Assembly: GCA_026984515.1 (NCBI GenBank)
Contig: JALSRZ010000173.1
Span: forward strand, 1-32,057
DNA: 32,057 nt
Source of the DNA: Thiohalobacter sp.
GTDB lineage: Bacteria; Pseudomonadota; Gammaproteobacteria; DSM-19610
Reading direction: 5' to 3'
Made by a program: the position numbers and the translations under genes. Below the pieces are notes generated by a model. It was not told the origin of the DNA and did not search any database. It was given only the letters and a program-made list of their open reading frames with translations. This document shows positions 5,265 to 15,525 of this stretch, in pieces. Each line of letters begins with the position of its first letter. Within the stretch, counting starts at the first letter, position 1.

Positions 5265-5468
5265 CTAGTTTTCGGCGGTTTCCGCCGGTGTGCTGTCAGT
5301 CTGCTGCTCACGCTTGATGCGGTCATAGATTTCCTCGCGGTGCACTGCGACTTCTTTGGGTGCATTGACACCGATGCGGACCTGGTTGCCCTTTACGCCC
5401 AGTACGGTAACCGTGACTTCGTCACCAATCATGAGGGTTTCACCAACCCTTCGTGTAAGTATCAACAT
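5265..5468 (-). CDS. csrA: Carbon storage regulator CsrA (RsmA)
   Basis: A 67-residue RNA-binding global post-transcriptional regulator that binds GGA motifs in mRNA leaders and controls central metabolism, motility and biofilm formation. The sequence [18 protein letters not shown] is diagnostic, and the RNA-contact residues Leu4 and Arg44 (VHREEIY) are present. The start at 5468 is fixed by homology and by AAGGAG at 5483-5478, 9 bases upstream; an in-frame start further upstream is not used. Residues after 56 are the usual variable acidic tail. It is flanked by lysC upstream and tRNA-Ser downstream, the order seen for rsmA in Pseudomonas. Its activity is likely connected to the c-di-GMP network in this window, although that is inference. 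Confidence 0.97.
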   Translation of the reverse strand: MLILTRRVGETLMIGDEVTVTVLGVKGNQVRIGVNAPKEVAVHREEIYDRIKREQQTDSTPAETAEN

Positions 5469-5483
5469 TCCTGTTATCTCCTT
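5469..5483 (-). promoter_or_regulatory. csrA ribosome-binding site with two GGA motifs
   Basis: The csrA Shine-Dalgarno AAGGAG contains one GGA (5481-5479), and a second GGA (5471-5469) touches the ATG. CsrA binds AnGGA sites over the Shine-Dalgarno of its own mRNA in E. coli, so self-repression is plausible here. Confidence 0.5.
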
Positions 5484-5641
5484 AACCCACTCAATTACCA
5501 ACCGCTTGCTTGCACAGTCGGCTCGTACTCAGGCAATCAACATAAATCCTATGTCGGCCACTACCTGTAAAACTAAACTTGCCTAACAGTTTTTTGTTTT
5601 TATTGGCTTTTTAAGAACCGCTTGCGGCGGCTTCCGGCAGG

Positions 5642-6871
5642 TCAGGCAGGAGTGGCCTGATCAAGTTGGAAGGTCTCATGCAGTGCCCGAACACCCAGTT
5701 CCAGGTACTTTTCGTCCACCACCACCGAGACCTTGATTTCAGAGGTTGAGATCATCTTTATATTGATGCCTTCCTTTGCCAGGGTCTCGAACATGGAGGA
5801 CGCGATCCCGGCGTGCGAACGCATACCGACACCGACCAGCGATATCTTGACAATTTTCGGGTCACCGACGACCTCGCTGGCGCCCATGCCCCCGGCGACT
5901 TCCTGCAGGATTTCCAGGCTGCGCTGGTAATCATTGCGATGCACGGAAAAAGTAAAGTCCGTGGTCCTGCCGTCCGGGGCCACGTTCTGGATGATCATGT
6001 CCACTTCGATATTCGCCGCGGCAATCGGCCCCAGGATCAGGTGCGCAATACCCGGCTGATCCGGTACACCAAGCGCCGTCAGTTTTGCTTCATCACGGTT
6101 AAAGGCGATCCCTGAAATCAGCGCCTGTTCCATGCCTTCGTCCTCATAGGTAATCAGCGTGCCCTCGCCCTCCTCGAAGCTGGAAAGCACGCGCAGCGGT
6201 ACATTGTACTTCCCCGCGAACTCGACGGCACGGATTTGTAGTACTTTCGAGCCCAGGCTCGCCATTTCCAGCATTTCCTCAAAGGTAATGCGTTCCAGGC
6301 GTCGGGCATGGGGTTCGACCCTGGGATCGGTGGTATACACGCCGTCCACGTCGGTGAAAATCTGGCACTCGTCCGCTTTCAGTGCCGCCGCCAGCGCTAC
6401 GGCCGTGGTGTCCGAGCCGCCCCGCCCCAGGGTGGTGATATTGCCCTTTTCATCCACCCCCTGGAACCCGGCGACCACCACCACGTGCTGCGCATCCAGA
6501 TCAGCAGCGACGCGATCTGCGTCGATCTCCCGGATTCTTGCCTTGTTATGAGCGTTATCGGTCAGGATGTGGACCTGTGCCCCGGTATAGGAACGGGCTG
6601 CGCAACCGCGCTCCGCCAGCGCCATCGACAGCAAGGCAATAGTGGTCTGTTCGCCGGTCGCCAGCAATACGTCCAGTTCACGCGGGTTCGGGCTCGCGGA
6701 CACGGCACCGGCCAGCCCAAGCAGGCGGTCGGTCTCCCCGCTCATCGCGGAAACCACCACCACCAGGCGGTGCCCCTGGTCGCGGCAGGCGATGATTTTT
6801 TCAGCCACAGCCTGGATTCTTTCCGGACTGCCGACCGAGGTACCGCCATATTTCTGGACGATGAGTGCCAT
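5642..6871 (-). CDS. lysC: Aspartate kinase (aspartokinase)
   Basis: A 409-residue enzyme that phosphorylates L-aspartate, the first step to lysine, threonine, methionine and diaminopimelate. It has the N-terminal amino-acid kinase fold with KYGGTSVG at 7-14, the GRGGSDTTA substrate/ATP segment near 149-157 and FTDVDGVYTTDPR near 172-184. Two C-terminal ACT domains (about 262-335 and 342-403) bind the feedback inhibitor. Length and order match the single-domain LysC of Pseudomonas and Bacillus, not the fused ThrA type. Met247 (6133) lies just ahead of the ACT region with a GAGG 8 bases upstream, so an internal start giving a separate regulatory subunit is possible. It lies between alaS and csrA, as in Pseudomonas. 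Confidence 0.97.
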   Translation of the reverse strand: MALIVQKYGGTSVGSPERIQAVAEKIIACRDQGHRLVVVVSAMSGETDRLLGLAGAVSASPNPRELDVLLATGEQTTIALLSMALAERGCAARSYTGAQVHILTDNAHNKARIREIDADRVAADLDAQHVVVVAGFQGVDEKGNITTLGRGGSDTTAVALAAALKADECQIFTDVDGVYTTDPRVEPHARRLERITFEEMLEMASLGSKVLQIRAVEFAGKYNVPLRVLSSFEEGEGTLITYEDEGMEQALISGIAFNRDEAKLTALGVPDQPGIAHLILGPIAAANIEVDMIIQNVAPDGRTTDFTFSVHRNDYQRSLEILQEVAGGMGASEVVGDPKIVKISLVGVGMRSHAGIASSMFETLAKEGINIKMISTSEIKVSVVVDEKYLELGVRALHETFQLDQATPA

Positions 6872-6955
6872 ATCAGGTGATCAACCGGGTAGATCTGCGT
6901 AAAAACCGCGCATTAAACACCATATTGGTGCAGGATAAAACCGTTGGATGAAGGT

Positions 6956-9595
6956 CTAAACCATCTCTGAGGCAGCAATTTGCTGTTTTACCCAGTCAGT
7001 GACCGATGCCAGGGCGTCGTCCAGGTTCTCCGGCTGGCTACCGCCTGCCTGCGCCATATCGGGGCGACCGCCGCCGCGACCGCCAACCTGGGTGGCCACG
7101 TGGTTCACCAGGTCACCCGCCTTGATGCGCGTGGTCTCCTTCTTCGTGACCCCGCCAATCAGCACGACTTTACCGTCATTGACTGCACCCAGCACCACCG
7201 CCGCGCTGCCCAGCCTGTTTTTCAGCTGGTCCACGGTTTCGCGCAGGCTCTTCGCATCGGCACCGTCCAGCCTGGCGGCCAGCACCTGGATACCGCCCAC
7301 CTCCTGCGCCTGGCCAGCCAGATCCCCACCCTGGGCACTGGCCAGTTTGGCTTTCAACGCATCCAGTTCTTTTTCCAGCTTGCGGTTGCGCTCCAGCAGC
7401 TGGCCGACTTTTGCAGCGGTCTCCTCGCGTCCGGCCTTGACCATGCCGGATACCTCCGCGAGGTTTTTTTCCGTCTCGCCGATGTATTCCAGCGCACCGG
7501 TGCCGGTGACGGCCTCAATGCGTCGCACACCGGAAGCAATACCGGTTTCCGAAAGAATTTTGAACACACCGATATCACCAGCGCGGCTGGCGTGGGTGCC
7601 GCCGCACAGCTCCACGGAAAAGTCACCGATCGACAATACGCGCACTTCGTCACCGTACTTTTCACCGAACAGTGCCATAGCCCCGGCCTCCATGGCCTCG
7701 TCAATGGGCATGACCCGGGTTTCCACCGGGGCATTGGCACGGATCTGGTCGTTCACCAGGGTTTCGATCTGCTGCAGCTCGTCGGCAGTAAGCGGCTGGA
7801 AATGCGAAAAATCGAAACGCAGGCGATCCGGGTCCACCAGTGATCCTTTCTGTTGTACGTGCTCGCCCAGTACCTGGCGCAACGCAGCGTGCATCAGGTG
7901 GGTGGCGGAATGGTTCAGCCGCGTGGCCGCGCGACGCTGCTTGTCGACCAGCGCTTCAACCTGATCACCCTGTTTGATTTCTCCCTGCGTCACCAGTCCG
8001 ATGTGCGCAAACGCGCCACCGCCCTGCTTTTGCGTATCGATGACCCGGAACACCCCGCTGTCAGCCACGCGGATCACACCACGATCTCCGACCTGGCCAC
8101 CGGATTCAGCATAAAACGGGCTGTGGTCGAGGATAACAATGCCTTCTTCACCACCGTGCAGCACGTCAACGGTTTCACCGTCCTTGAACAGTTCCGTCAC
8201 CGTGGCAGTGTCCTGCAGCCGTTCGTACCCGGTAAATTCCGTGCAGCCTTCAATATCGAGATTACCGGTTTCCAGCGTACCGAAACTACTGGCGGCACGC
8301 GCACGGTCTCGCTGGGCTTCCATTTCGGTTTCAAAACCCGACATGTCGAGTGACAGGCCGCGTTCACGGGCAATATCCGCGGTCAGATCGACCGGGAAAC
8401 CGTAGGTGTCATACAGCTTGAACACGGTATCACCCGGGATGACCCTGCCATCCAGACCATTGATCGCGTCCTCGAGGATCTTCATGCCGTTATCCAGCGT
8501 TTCGGCGAAGCGGGTCTCTTCCTGCTGGAGAACCCGTTCCACCTGTGCCTGCGCCTTGACCAGTTCCGGGTAGGCTTCCCCCATCTCGGCGGCCAGCGCC
8601 GCCACCAGTCGGTGGAAGAAGGCATCGCGTTTTCCCAGTTTGTGTCCGTGGCGAATGGCGCGACGGATGATGCGGCGCAGCACGTACCCCCGTCCCTCGT
8701 TGGAAGGCATGACGCCGTCCACGATCAGGAATGCGCAGGCACGGATATGGTCGGCGATCACGCGCAGGGATTTTTCCTGCAGGTCTCTGGCCCCGGTAAC
8801 CTCTGCCGCGGCCTGGATGAGGCGCTGGAACAGGTCGATCTCGTAGTTGCTGTGCACCCCTTGCAGGATGGCGGCCAGGCGTTCCAGCCCCATGCCGGTA
8901 TCCACCGAAGGCCGGGGCAGCGGGTTCAGTTCACCGCTGGCAGCGCGGTCGTACTGCATGAACACCAGGTTCCAGATTTCGATGTAGCGGTCGCCGTCTT
9001 CCTCCGGTGTGCCGGGAGGACCACCGGGCACGTCGGGACCGTGATCGTAAAAGATTTCCGAACAGGGGCCGCAGGGGCCGGTATCCCCCATTGACCAGAA
9101 GTTGTCTTTTGCACCAATGCGTGAAAAACGTTCGGCCGATACACCGATCTCCTGCAGCCAGATATCCGCCGCCTCGTCGTCTTCCTCGTAGACGGTCACC
9201 CACAGGCGTTCGGCCGGCAACTTCAGCGTCTCTGTCAGGAACTCCCAGGCATAGCGGATGGCTTCGCGCTTGAAATAGTCGCCGAAGCTGAAATTGCCCA
9301 GCATCTCGAAAAAGGTGTGATGACGGGCGGTATACCCAACGTTCTCCAGGTCATTGTGTTTGCCGCCGGCCCGCACGCAGCGCTGCGAGCTGGCCGCGCG
9401 CACGTAACTGCGCTGTTCCCTGCCCAGGAAGACATCCTTGAACTGCACCATCCCGGCATTGGTAAACAGCAGGGTCGGATCGTTGGCGGGCACCAGCGGA
9501 CTGGACGCAACCAGGGTATGGTCCCGCTGCCGGAAATACTCCAGAAAGGCCTTGCGAATCGCTGTGGTGCTGGTGTGGTGGGTCTGGCTGTTCAT
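6956..9595 (-). CDS. alaS: Alanyl-tRNA synthetase
   Basis: An 879-residue cytoplasmic enzyme that charges tRNA-Ala and edits mischarged Ser and Gly. The N-terminal class II catalytic core is seen in [15 protein letters not shown] and in [15 protein letters not shown]. The editing domain carries the zinc-binding HSATH (His562, His566) and CGGTH (Cys664, His668). The C-terminal region has a coiled-coil segment followed by the glycine-rich [16 protein letters not shown]-Ala motif. Length is typical (about 875). The ATG at 9595 has little Shine-Dalgarno complementarity, but no better start precedes the conserved [10 protein letters not shown] 72-bp gap separates it from recX and 84 bp from lysC, so the minus-strand genes may be co-transcribed in part. 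Confidence 0.98.
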   Translation of the reverse strand: MNSQTHHTSTTAIRKAFLEYFRQRDHTLVASSPLVPANDPTLLFTNAGMVQFKDVFLGREQRSYVRAASSQRCVRAGGKHNDLENVGYTARHHTFFEMLGNFSFGDYFKREAIRYAWEFLTETLKLPAERLWVTVYEEDDEAADIWLQEIGVSAERFSRIGAKDNFWSMGDTGPCGPCSEIFYDHGPDVPGGPPGTPEEDGDRYIEIWNLVFMQYDRAASGELNPLPRPSVDTGMGLERLAAILQGVHSNYEIDLFQRLIQAAAEVTGARDLQEKSLRVIADHIRACAFLIVDGVMPSNEGRGYVLRRIIRRAIRHGHKLGKRDAFFHRLVAALAAEMGEAYPELVKAQAQVERVLQQEETRFAETLDNGMKILEDAINGLDGRVIPGDTVFKLYDTYGFPVDLTADIARERGLSLDMSGFETEMEAQRDRARAASSFGTLETGNLDIEGCTEFTGYERLQDTATVTELFKDGETVDVLHGGEEGIVILDHSPFYAESGGQVGDRGVIRVADSGVFRVIDTQKQGGGAFAHIGLVTQGEIKQGDQVEALVDKQRRAATRLNHSATHLMHAALRQVLGEHVQQKGSLVDPDRLRFDFSHFQPLTADELQQIETLVNDQIRANAPVETRVMPIDEAMEAGAMALFGEKYGDEVRVLSIGDFSVELCGGTHASRAGDIGVFKILSETGIASGVRRIEAVTGTGALEYIGETEKNLAEVSGMVKAGREETAAKVGQLLERNRKLEKELDALKAKLASAQGGDLAGQAQEVGGIQVLAARLDGADAKSLRETVDQLKNRLGSAAVVLGAVNDGKVVLIGGVTKKETTRIKAGDLVNHVATQVGGRGGGRPDMAQAGGSQPENLDDALASVTDWVKQQIAASEMV

Positions 9596-9667
9596 GGCGC
9601 GAAAAGGTACAGGATATTGGACCGTATTGCATCCATATCCCGGATTTTCGGGGCCATTCCGTGAGAA

Positions 9668-10141
9668 TCAGCGCGGGTCGAATGCCGCGCGGATCTGCTC
9701 ACCGGTGAAACCCCTGTGTTGCAGAAAACGCATCTGCCGGCTGCGCTCCCGGTAGTCCTTCGGGAGGTCGTGTCCAAATCGCTTGTGGCGTTGCCGGACC
9801 GCGGAGTCGACCCAGGACTGCGACAGCGCTTCCAGTGGCTGTGCCATCAGTTCGCTGTCGATACCGCGCTCATACAGCTCGGCCTGTATTCTGGCCGGCC
9901 CGTAGCCCCGCTCGAAACGGCCGCGCACGTAGGCTTCGACAAAACGCCGGTTACTCAGCAGACCTTCGTCGCGCAATTCATCCTGTACCGCGGTGATGAT
10001 CTCGTCCGGGACGGAGCGTGCGGCCAGCTTGTTGCGCAATTCCAGCTCGCTGTGTTCGCGCCTTGCCAGCAGTCGTAACGCCGTCGCGTACGACTGCTGG
10101 TACAGCTCGGCGCGATCGGCGCTTTCAGCCTGCGGATTCAA
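9668..10141 (-). CDS. recX: Regulatory protein RecX
   Basis: A 157-residue modulator of RecA that blocks filament extension and recombinase and coprotease activities. The three-helix repeat pattern is recognisable: [18 protein letters not shown], then [42 protein letters not shown], and the C-terminal [26 protein letters not shown]. The start codon overlaps the end of recA by 17 bp (10125-10141), so translation is likely coupled to recA and expression follows SOS induction. Position directly after recA and before alaS matches E. coli. Confidence 0.95.
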   Translation of the reverse strand: MNPQAESADRAELYQQSYATALRLLARREHSELELRNKLAARSVPDEIITAVQDELRDEGLLSNRRFVEAYVRGRFERGYGPARIQAELYERGIDSELMAQPLEALSQSWVDSAVRQRHKRFGHDLPKDYRERSRQMRFLQHRGFTGEQIRAAFDPR

Positions 10142-11165
10142 TGGGCGTTACGTTCGCCGCTTCCGGCTCGACACCCTGGTCCAGCAACCGGGCACGCAGC
10201 TGCTTTTCGATATCCTGCGCAATCTCCGGGTTGTCCTTCAGGAAATTGCGTACATTGTCCTTGCCCTGGCCAATGCGGTCGCCGTTATAGCTGTACCAGG
10301 CACCGGCCTTGTCCACCAGGCCTTCCCTGACACCCAGCTCGATCAGCTCGCCCTGGCGGGAAATACCCTGGCCGTAGAGGATCTCGAACTGGGCCTGTTT
10401 GAACGGTGGCGCCATCTTGTTCTTGACCACCTTGACACGGGTCTCGTTGCCGACGATTTCGTCGCCTTTCTTGATGGCGCCGATGCGGCGGATATCGAGC
10501 CGCACCGAGGAATAGAACTTCAACGCATTACCCCCGGTGGTGGTCTCGGGGTTGCCGAACATGACGCCGATCTTCATGCGGATCTGGTTGATGAAAATCA
10601 CCAGCGTGTTGGAACGCTTGATGTTGGAGGTCAGCTTGCGCAGCGCCTGCGACATCAGGCGGGCGTGCAGCCCCATGTGTGAATCACCCATTTCACCCTC
10701 GATCTCGGCCTTGGGCGTCAGGGCGGCGACCGAGTCGACCACCACCACATCCACCGCGCTGGAGCGCACTAGCATGTCGGTGATTTCCAGCGCCTGCTCC
10801 CCGGTATCCGGCTGGGAAACCAGCAGGTCGTCGATCTGGACACCCAGTTTTTCGGCATATACCGGGTCCAGCGCGTGCTCGGCGTCGATGAATGCGGCGG
10901 TACCGCCTGTTTTCTGCACCTCGGCGATCACCTGCAGGGTCAGGGTGGTTTTACCGGAAGATTCCGGCCCGTAGATCTCGACCACACGACCGCGCGGCAG
11001 ACCACCGATACCCAGCGCCACGTCCAGTGCCAGTGAACCGGTGGACACCACATCTGTATCGCGCACGGCGCCAACATCCCCCATGCGCATTACCGAACCC
11101 TTGCCAAACTGCTTCTCGATCTGACCCAGCGCTGCACTGAGCGCCTTGCGTTTGTTATCGTCCAT
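10125..11165 (-). CDS. recA: Recombinase RecA
   Basis: A 346-residue DNA strand-exchange ATPase and coprotease for LexA. Walker A GPESSGKT is at 66-73, the Walker B region is [12 protein letters not shown] near 138-149, and the L2/ATP-sensing stretch [28 protein letters not shown] is intact. The acidic C-terminal tail typical of E. coli RecA is shortened and neutralised here. The ATG is preceded by a strong GGAGGAG at 11178-11172, 5 to 7 bases upstream. Upstream lies a LexA box and promoter. recX is overlapped by 17 bp. Confidence 0.99.
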   Translation of the reverse strand: MDDNKRKALSAALGQIEKQFGKGSVMRMGDVGAVRDTDVVSTGSLALDVALGIGGLPRGRVVEIYGPESSGKTTLTLQVIAEVQKTGGTAAFIDAEHALDPVYAEKLGVQIDDLLVSQPDTGEQALEITDMLVRSSAVDVVVVDSVAALTPKAEIEGEMGDSHMGLHARLMSQALRKLTSNIKRSNTLVIFINQIRMKIGVMFGNPETTTGGNALKFYSSVRLDIRRIGAIKKGDEIVGNETRVKVVKNKMAPPFKQAQFEILYGQGISRQGELIELGVREGLVDKAGAWYSYNGDRIGQGKDNVRNFLKDNPEIAQDIEKQLRARLLDQGVEPEAANVTPIESAG

Positions 11166-11265
11166 TTAGACTCCTCCGTCTGTTGTCGTCAACTGAGGGG
11201 GCTGTTCCCTGCCCCGCGGGTAGTGGTCGTGCACAACCTGGCGGCTTCGCTGCCGATTGCCACAG

Positions 11266-11294
11266 AGTATGCACCACGCTACTGTAAAAATAAA
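11266..11294 (-). promoter_or_regulatory. Putative recA promoter
   Basis: On the minus strand TTTATT (11294-11289) and CATACT (11271-11266) have a 17-bp spacer. The -35 match is weak. The LexA box overlaps the -35 and spacer, which fits repression by promoter occlusion. Confidence 0.4.
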
Positions 11295-11299
11295 CAGTG
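11280..11299 (-). promoter_or_regulatory. LexA (SOS) box of recA
   Basis: The sequence TACTGTAAAAATAAACAGTG holds CTGT-N8-ACAG exactly, the core of the gammaproteobacterial LexA operator (consensus TACTG-TATATATATA-CAGTA). It lies 115 bp ahead of the recA start. It indicates damage-induced expression of recA and the coupled recX. Confidence 0.9.
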
Positions 11300-11415
11300 C
11301 CGGTAACATTTTGTTTCGGGCCGTGAAAACCGGCCGATGCAGGCCGGGATTCACGATACCCGAAGCCCTCACCTGCAGGCGCGCTCCGGAGTTAACGGGA
11401 CAGCAGTGAACCGAA

Positions 11416-11967
11416 TCAATGAATGTCTCCTGTTTCCCGGGACCCGTTTGCGAACGCCCAGCGCTGCAACACATCGTAGCGAACCCCCTGCGGGGTCGAC
11501 ACCGATTCGGCCAGCACAAAGTCCCGCACCTGCCAGCACACCGGTGTCAGCCCCGCCTGTATACGCGGGTTTTTCTCCTTGCGCGACAGCGTTACATGGG
11601 GCACGTAGCGCCGCGGTGCCGCGGCTATCCCGCAGGGCAACAGCGCCGCCTGCAACTGCTCGACCAGCTGCAACAGGGCCGGCGGTATATGACTGGTTCC
11701 CAGCCATTGCACGCGTGGTTTCGTCCAGCCGCCCAGGTAATCCAGCTGCAGTTCAAAAGCCTCCCCCTGCAGTTGCCCGGCCGCTTCACAGCAACAGGCC
11801 ATTTCAGCGGCCGTGCGTGCACCGAGGAACTGCAGGGTCATATGCAGGTTGGCAGCGGCGACCGGGTAGCGGGTCCAGTGCCGCGCGGCGGCGGCCAGCT
11901 GTTGGCGCACGCCCGCATCGGGCCAGAGTGCAAAGAACAGGCGCCGCCTGCTGTCAGCGCCCTTCAC
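11416..11967 (-). CDS. thpR: RNA 2',3'-cyclic phosphodiesterase (ThpR/LigT)
   Basis: A 183-residue member of the 2H phosphoesterase superfamily, which hydrolyses 2',3'-cyclic phosphate RNA ends and can join 2'-5' RNA. Both signature H-x-T-L motifs are present: HMTL at His42 and HVTL at His124, framed by LFFALWPD and LQFLGA. The start is GTG at 11967, inside the 4-bp overlap (GTGA) with pncC, which argues for translational coupling. It lies upstream of recA in the same direction, separated by the recA control region. The physiological role in bacteria is unclear. Confidence 0.93.
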   Translation of the reverse strand: MKGADSRRRLFFALWPDAGVRQQLAAAARHWTRYPVAAANLHMTLQFLGARTAAEMACCCEAAGQLQGEAFELQLDYLGGWTKPRVQWLGTSHIPPALLQLVEQLQAALLPCGIAAAPRRYVPHVTLSRKEKNPRIQAGLTPVCWQVRDFVLAESVSTPQGVRYDVLQRWAFANGSRETGDIH

Positions 11968-12446
11968 GCCAGTTCCAGCAGCCGGTTACCCAATCCGTCC
12001 AGCGCGGCTTCCACCGACTGCCTGCGCACCGCGTCACGATCCCCCTGGAAACGGCAGTGGCGCGTTAGCAACCAGTCTCCGGGACCGGCCCAGGCGATCC
12101 ATACCGTGCCCGTGGGTTTGTCGTCCGTGCCGCCACCCGGGCCGGCGATCCCGCTGATGGCCAGCCCCCAGCGGGCGTGGCTGTGGCGCAACAGGCCATG
12201 CACCATTTCCTGTACGGTCTGTTCGCTGACCGCGCCAAAGCGCTCCAGCGTAGCGGCCGAAACGCCGAGCAGTTCCTGTTTGGCGGCATTGCTGTAGGTC
12301 ACCAGGCCGCGCTCGAACCAGCCGGAACTGCCCGCCCGGTCGGTACAGACCTTGGCGACCCAGCCACCGGTGCAGGATTCTGCCGTGGCCAGCAACTCAC
12401 GCCGCGCCAGTAGCGCTTCGGCCAGTACGGCCACCCGCTGTTCCAC
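11964..12446 (-). CDS. pncC: Nicotinamide-nucleotide amidase PncC (CinA C-terminal type)
   Basis: A 160-residue stand-alone CinA C-terminal domain that deamidates NMN to nicotinic acid mononucleotide and so recycles pyridine nucleotides. Motifs include TAESCTGGWVAK at about 21-32, GLVTYSNAAKQELLGV at 47-62 and ISGIAGPGGGTDDKPTGTVWIAW at 97-119. The annotated start is a GTG at 12446; a second in-frame GTG at 12434 has a better spaced GAGG and cannot be excluded. It lies just after the PilZ gene (6 bp gap) and overlaps thpR. A pncC gene next to recA is also the E. coli order (ygaD-recA). Confidence 0.93.
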   Translation of the reverse strand: MEQRVAVLAEALLARRELLATAESCTGGWVAKVCTDRAGSSGWFERGLVTYSNAAKQELLGVSAATLERFGAVSEQTVQEMVHGLLRHSHARWGLAISGIAGPGGGTDDKPTGTVWIAWAGPGDWLLTRHCRFQGDRDAVRRQSVEAALDGLGNRLLELA

Positions 12447-12452
12447 CTCAGT

Positions 12453-12767
12453 TCACTCGCTGTGGATGATCCGGATCGCGCTGCCGACGGCCCAGGACAG
12501 ACCGTCCTCTGCCGGCTCCACGCGCACCACTTCGATGCTGGCGTCCAGCACCGAGATCAACGCCTGGCTGGCTTCGATGTGCATCTCCAGACGGTCGCCG
12601 GGTTCCAGCCGCTCATCGGTGTGGAACAGCACACCGCAGGCGCTCAGGTTGCGGCCTGCCGCCTGAAAACGCCGGCCGCTGTCCGCGTGCTGCAGTGCGA
12701 CCTCGCAGTCCACCGGTACGCGTATAAACCCCCGTTTTTCATCGTAACCCCGCTGATCCAGACTCAT
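12453..12767 (-). CDS. PilZ-domain cyclic-di-GMP receptor
   Basis: A 104-residue single-domain PilZ protein. The two c-di-GMP binding motifs are present: RGFIR (RxxxR, Arg12 and Arg16) and NLSACG (N-x-S-x-x-G, 40-45). The rest is the expected beta-barrel with a KAR-like hydrophobic pattern. The ATG at 12767 follows GGAGG with 8 bases spacing; longer starts would extend into the mutS upstream region. It is the first gene of the minus-strand cluster pncC-thpR and divergent from mutS with a gap of 104 bp. Partner proteins are unknown; the WspR cyclase encoded later in the window could supply the ligand, but no direct evidence links them. Confidence 0.93.
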   Translation of the reverse strand: MSLDQRGYDEKRGFIRVPVDCEVALQHADSGRRFQAAGRNLSACGVLFHTDERLEPGDRLEMHIEASQALISVLDASIEVVRVEPAEDGLSWAVGSAIRIIHSE

Positions 12768-12871
12768 TGCCCCTGCCTCCGGTGGATGCGCAATACGTGC
12801 TACAGGAGTACCAAAGCACAGACCATTTGGCAAGCTGTAGCGGAGCGTGCAATTGGGCTAGACTGGCCGCC

Positions 12872-15454
12872 ATGTCCGCCGTCCCCGAAGCCTGCAAACA
12901 CACCCCCATGATGCAGCAATACCTGCGCATCAAGGCCGAACACCCGGATATCCTGGTGCTGTACCGCATGGGTGACTTCTACGAACTGTTCTTTGACGAT
13001 GCACGCAAGGCTTCGGAACGCCTGGATATTACCCTCACCAGTCGCGGCCAGTCGGCGGGGGAGCCCATCCCGATGGCCGGTGTTCCGGTGCATGCGGTGG
13101 AACAGTACCTGGCCAGGCTGGTGCGCCAGGGTGAGTCGGTCGCCGTGTGTGAACAGGTCGGTGACCCGGCCACCAGCAAGGGGCCGGTGGAACGCAAGGT
13201 AGTGCGCGTCGTCACCCCCGGCACACTCACCGATGAGGCCCTGCTGCCGGAGCGGCGCGACAACCTGCTGGTGTCGGTGCACCGTGACGCGGAAGGGTAT
13301 TACGGCGTGGCTGCGCTGGACCTGTCGGCGGGGCGCTTCGTGGTCCAGGAGTTCAGCGGCGAGGAGACCCTGCTGGGGGAAATCGAGCGCCTGCAACCCG
13401 CCGAGCTGCTGCTCAGCGAAGACCTGTCCCTGCCGGACGCGCTGCAGCGGCGTGACGGGCTGCGCCGCCTCGCGCCCTGGCATTTCGATACCGAGAGCGC
13501 CGCGCGCCAGCTCAACCAGCAGTTCGGCACCCACGACCTGAGCGGTTTCGGTTGCCAGGACATGCCGGTCGCCGTGGCCGCCGCCGGCGCGCTGCTGCAC
13601 TACGTCAAGGACACCCAGCGCGCTGCCCTGCCCCACCTGCGCGGCCTGCGCACCGAATTGCACGAGGACAGTGTGGTCATGGACGCGGCCACGCGCCGCA
13701 ACCTGGAGCTGGACCAGGCGCAGTCCGGGCAGAAGGCGCACAGCCTGATCGCCGTGCTGGACAAGAGCGTGACTGCCATGGGCGGCCGCATGCTGCGACG
13801 CTGGCTGCACCGCCCGCTGCGCGACCGCGCCATCCTGGCGCGGCGTCACCAGTGCCTGGAATCCCTGCTGCAGGCGCGCCTGTTCGAGGCGCTGCGCGAA
13901 CAACTGCGCGGCAGTTGCGACCTGGAACGCATCCTGTCGCGCATCGCCCTGAAATCCGCCCGGCCGCGCGATCTGAGTGCCCTGCGCGACACCCTGGCAC
14001 GACTGCCCGGGCTGCAGGCCCTGTTACGTAATGACCATGACCCGCTACTGGGTGAACTCGCCGGCCGTATCCAGGAACACCCCGGCATCCATAAACTGCT
14101 GCGCCGCGCCTTACCCGACATTCCCCCCGCACTGGTACGCGACGGCGGTGTCATCGCCGTGGGCTACGACCAGGAACTGGACGAGCTGAAACGCCTCAGT
14201 GAACAGGGCGACCAGGTGCTTTTGGAAATGGAAGAGCGGGAACGCGAACGCTCCGGCATCGGCAACCTGAAGATCCGCTACAACCGCGTGCATGGCTATT
14301 ACATCGAGGTCAGCCGCGGCCAGTCCGACCGGGTGCCGGATGATTACCAGCGCCGCCAGACGCTGAAAGGTGTGGAACGGTTCATTACCCCCGAGCTGAA
14401 ATCCCACGAAGAGCGGGTGCTGAGCGCCCGCAGCAAGGCACTGGAACGCGAAAAGGCGCTCTACGCCGAACTGCTGGACAAGCTGCTCGAAGACCTGAAA
14501 TCCCTGTCCGGCTGTGCGGAGGGTCTGGCTGAACTGGACGTACTGACTACCCTTGCAGCGCGTGCCGATGCCCTGAACTGGTCACGCCCGACGCTGGTCG
14601 ATGAACCCGGCATCCGCATCCGCGGCGGCCGCCACCCGGTGATCGAACAGGTCAGCGAGGCCCCGTTCGTGCCCAACGATGTGCAACTGGACGACGCACG
14701 GCGCCTGCTGGTGATCACCGGCCCCAACATGGGCGGCAAATCCACCTACATGCGCCAGACTGCGCTGATCGTACTGTTGGCCTGCATGGGCAGTTTTGTC
14801 CCCGCCGACCAGGCTGACATCGGCCCGGTCGACCGGATTTTCACCCGCATCGGCGCCTCCGACGACCTCGCCAGCGGGCGTTCGACCTTCATGGTGGAGA
14901 TGACCGAGACCGCCAACATCCTCAACCATGCAAGCGACCGCAGCCTGGTGCTGATGGACGAAATCGGCCGCGGCACCAGTACCTATGACGGGCTGGCGCT
15001 GGCCTGGGCCGTGGCGCGTGAGCTGGGCGCACTGCGCGCCTTCACCCTGTTTGCGACCCACTATTTCGAACTCACCGGCCTGCCGGAAGAATTGCCGGCC
15101 AGCGCCAATGTTCACCTGGATGCCGTCGAGCACGGCGAACGGATCGTATTCCTGCACACCGTAAAAGACGGCCCGGCCAGCCGCAGTTACGGACTGCAGG
15201 TGGCCGCACTGGCCGGGGTGCCGGAGCACGTGCTGGAACAGGGGCGCAGCATCCTGCAGAAACTGGAAAGCGAACCCCTGCACGCGCCGCTGCAGAATGA
15301 CCGGCCGGCGCCGCAGATCGACCTGTTTGCCCGCCGGGAAGAGTCTCCGCTGGTGGATGCCTTCCAGGGCATCAAGCCCGACAACCTGACCCCGCTGCAG
15401 GCACTGGAGCTGCTGTACAAACTGAAGCAGATGGCGGAAGACACCGCACCCTAA
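12872..15454 (+). CDS. mutS: DNA mismatch repair protein MutS
   Basis: An 860-residue mismatch sensor ATPase that starts repair with MutL. The mismatch-contact segment reads [11 protein letters not shown] (the Phe-x-Glu motif) at about 37-47, and Walker [10 protein letters not shown] is at 617-625, followed by the ATPase motifs [30 protein letters not shown] and FATHYFEL. The ATG at 12872 is chosen because a typical short leader ([17 protein letters not shown]) follows; the Shine-Dalgarno is poor. The C-terminal end lacks a strong tetramerisation extension. The stop codon TAA lies inside an 11-bp tandem duplication. In Pseudomonas mutS is followed by fdxA; here an ompA/protease/wsp block intervenes. 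Confidence 0.98.
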   Translation: MSAVPEACKHTPMMQQYLRIKAEHPDILVLYRMGDFYELFFDDARKASERLDITLTSRGQSAGEPIPMAGVPVHAVEQYLARLVRQGESVAVCEQVGDPATSKGPVERKVVRVVTPGTLTDEALLPERRDNLLVSVHRDAEGYYGVAALDLSAGRFVVQEFSGEETLLGEIERLQPAELLLSEDLSLPDALQRRDGLRRLAPWHFDTESAARQLNQQFGTHDLSGFGCQDMPVAVAAAGALLHYVKDTQRAALPHLRGLRTELHEDSVVMDAATRRNLELDQAQSGQKAHSLIAVLDKSVTAMGGRMLRRWLHRPLRDRAILARRHQCLESLLQARLFEALREQLRGSCDLERILSRIALKSARPRDLSALRDTLARLPGLQALLRNDHDPLLGELAGRIQEHPGIHKLLRRALPDIPPALVRDGGVIAVGYDQELDELKRLSEQGDQVLLEMEERERERSGIGNLKIRYNRVHGYYIEVSRGQSDRVPDDYQRRQTLKGVERFITPELKSHEERVLSARSKALEREKALYAELLDKLLEDLKSLSGCAEGLAELDVLTTLAARADALNWSRPTLVDEPGIRIRGGRHPVIEQVSEAPFVPNDVQLDDARRLLVITGPNMGGKSTYMRQTALIVLLACMGSFVPADQADIGPVDRIFTRIGASDDLASGRSTFMVEMTETANILNHASDRSLVLMDEIGRGTSTYDGLALAWAVARELGALRAFTLFATHYFELTGLPEELPASANVHLDAVEHGERIVFLHTVKDGPASRSYGLQVAALAGVPEHVLEQGRSILQKLESEPLHAPLQNDRPAPQIDLFARREESPLVDAFQGIKPDNLTPLQALELLYKLKQMAEDTAP

Positions 15455-15474
15455 CAGGCTGTTAACAGGCTGTT
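15453..15474. repeat. Tandem 11-bp duplication at the mutS stop
   Basis: AACAGGCTGTT is repeated exactly at 15453-15463 and 15464-15474; the mutS TAA stop (15452-15454) overlaps the first unit. It directly precedes the A-rich end of the ompA terminator. It may be a replication-slippage duplication or a scar from an element. Confidence 0.8.
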
Positions 15475-15475
15475 G

Positions 15476-15505
15476 AAAAAAACGGGCCCTGAAAAAGGAC
15501 CCGTT
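15476..15505 (-). terminator. Intrinsic terminator of the OmpA-like gene
   Basis: On the minus strand the stem AACGGGTCC/GGGCCCGTT (one mismatch, 15505-15497 with 15489-15481) is followed by a run of U residues (A tract at 15476-15482). It lies 21 bp after the stop of the minus-strand gene. On the plus strand there is no T tract, so it is not primarily a mutS terminator. Confidence 0.88.
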
Positions 15506-15525
15506 CTGCATGAATGCCGGCCGGC

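Noticed and set aside
5620-5642. GC-rich stem after lysC as a terminator
   Set aside because: The imperfect stem near 5600-5640 is followed on the minus strand by A-rich and not U-rich sequence, so it is not a credible intrinsic terminator.
12453-12871. Longer N-terminal extension of MutS overlapping the PilZ gene
   Set aside because: An open frame continues upstream to 12767, but the extra residues do not resemble MutS and would overlap the divergent PilZ control region.
15481-15505. Hairpin as a terminator for mutS on the plus strand
   Set aside because: No T tract follows on the plus strand. The stem plus A/T tract fits termination of the minus-strand gene.
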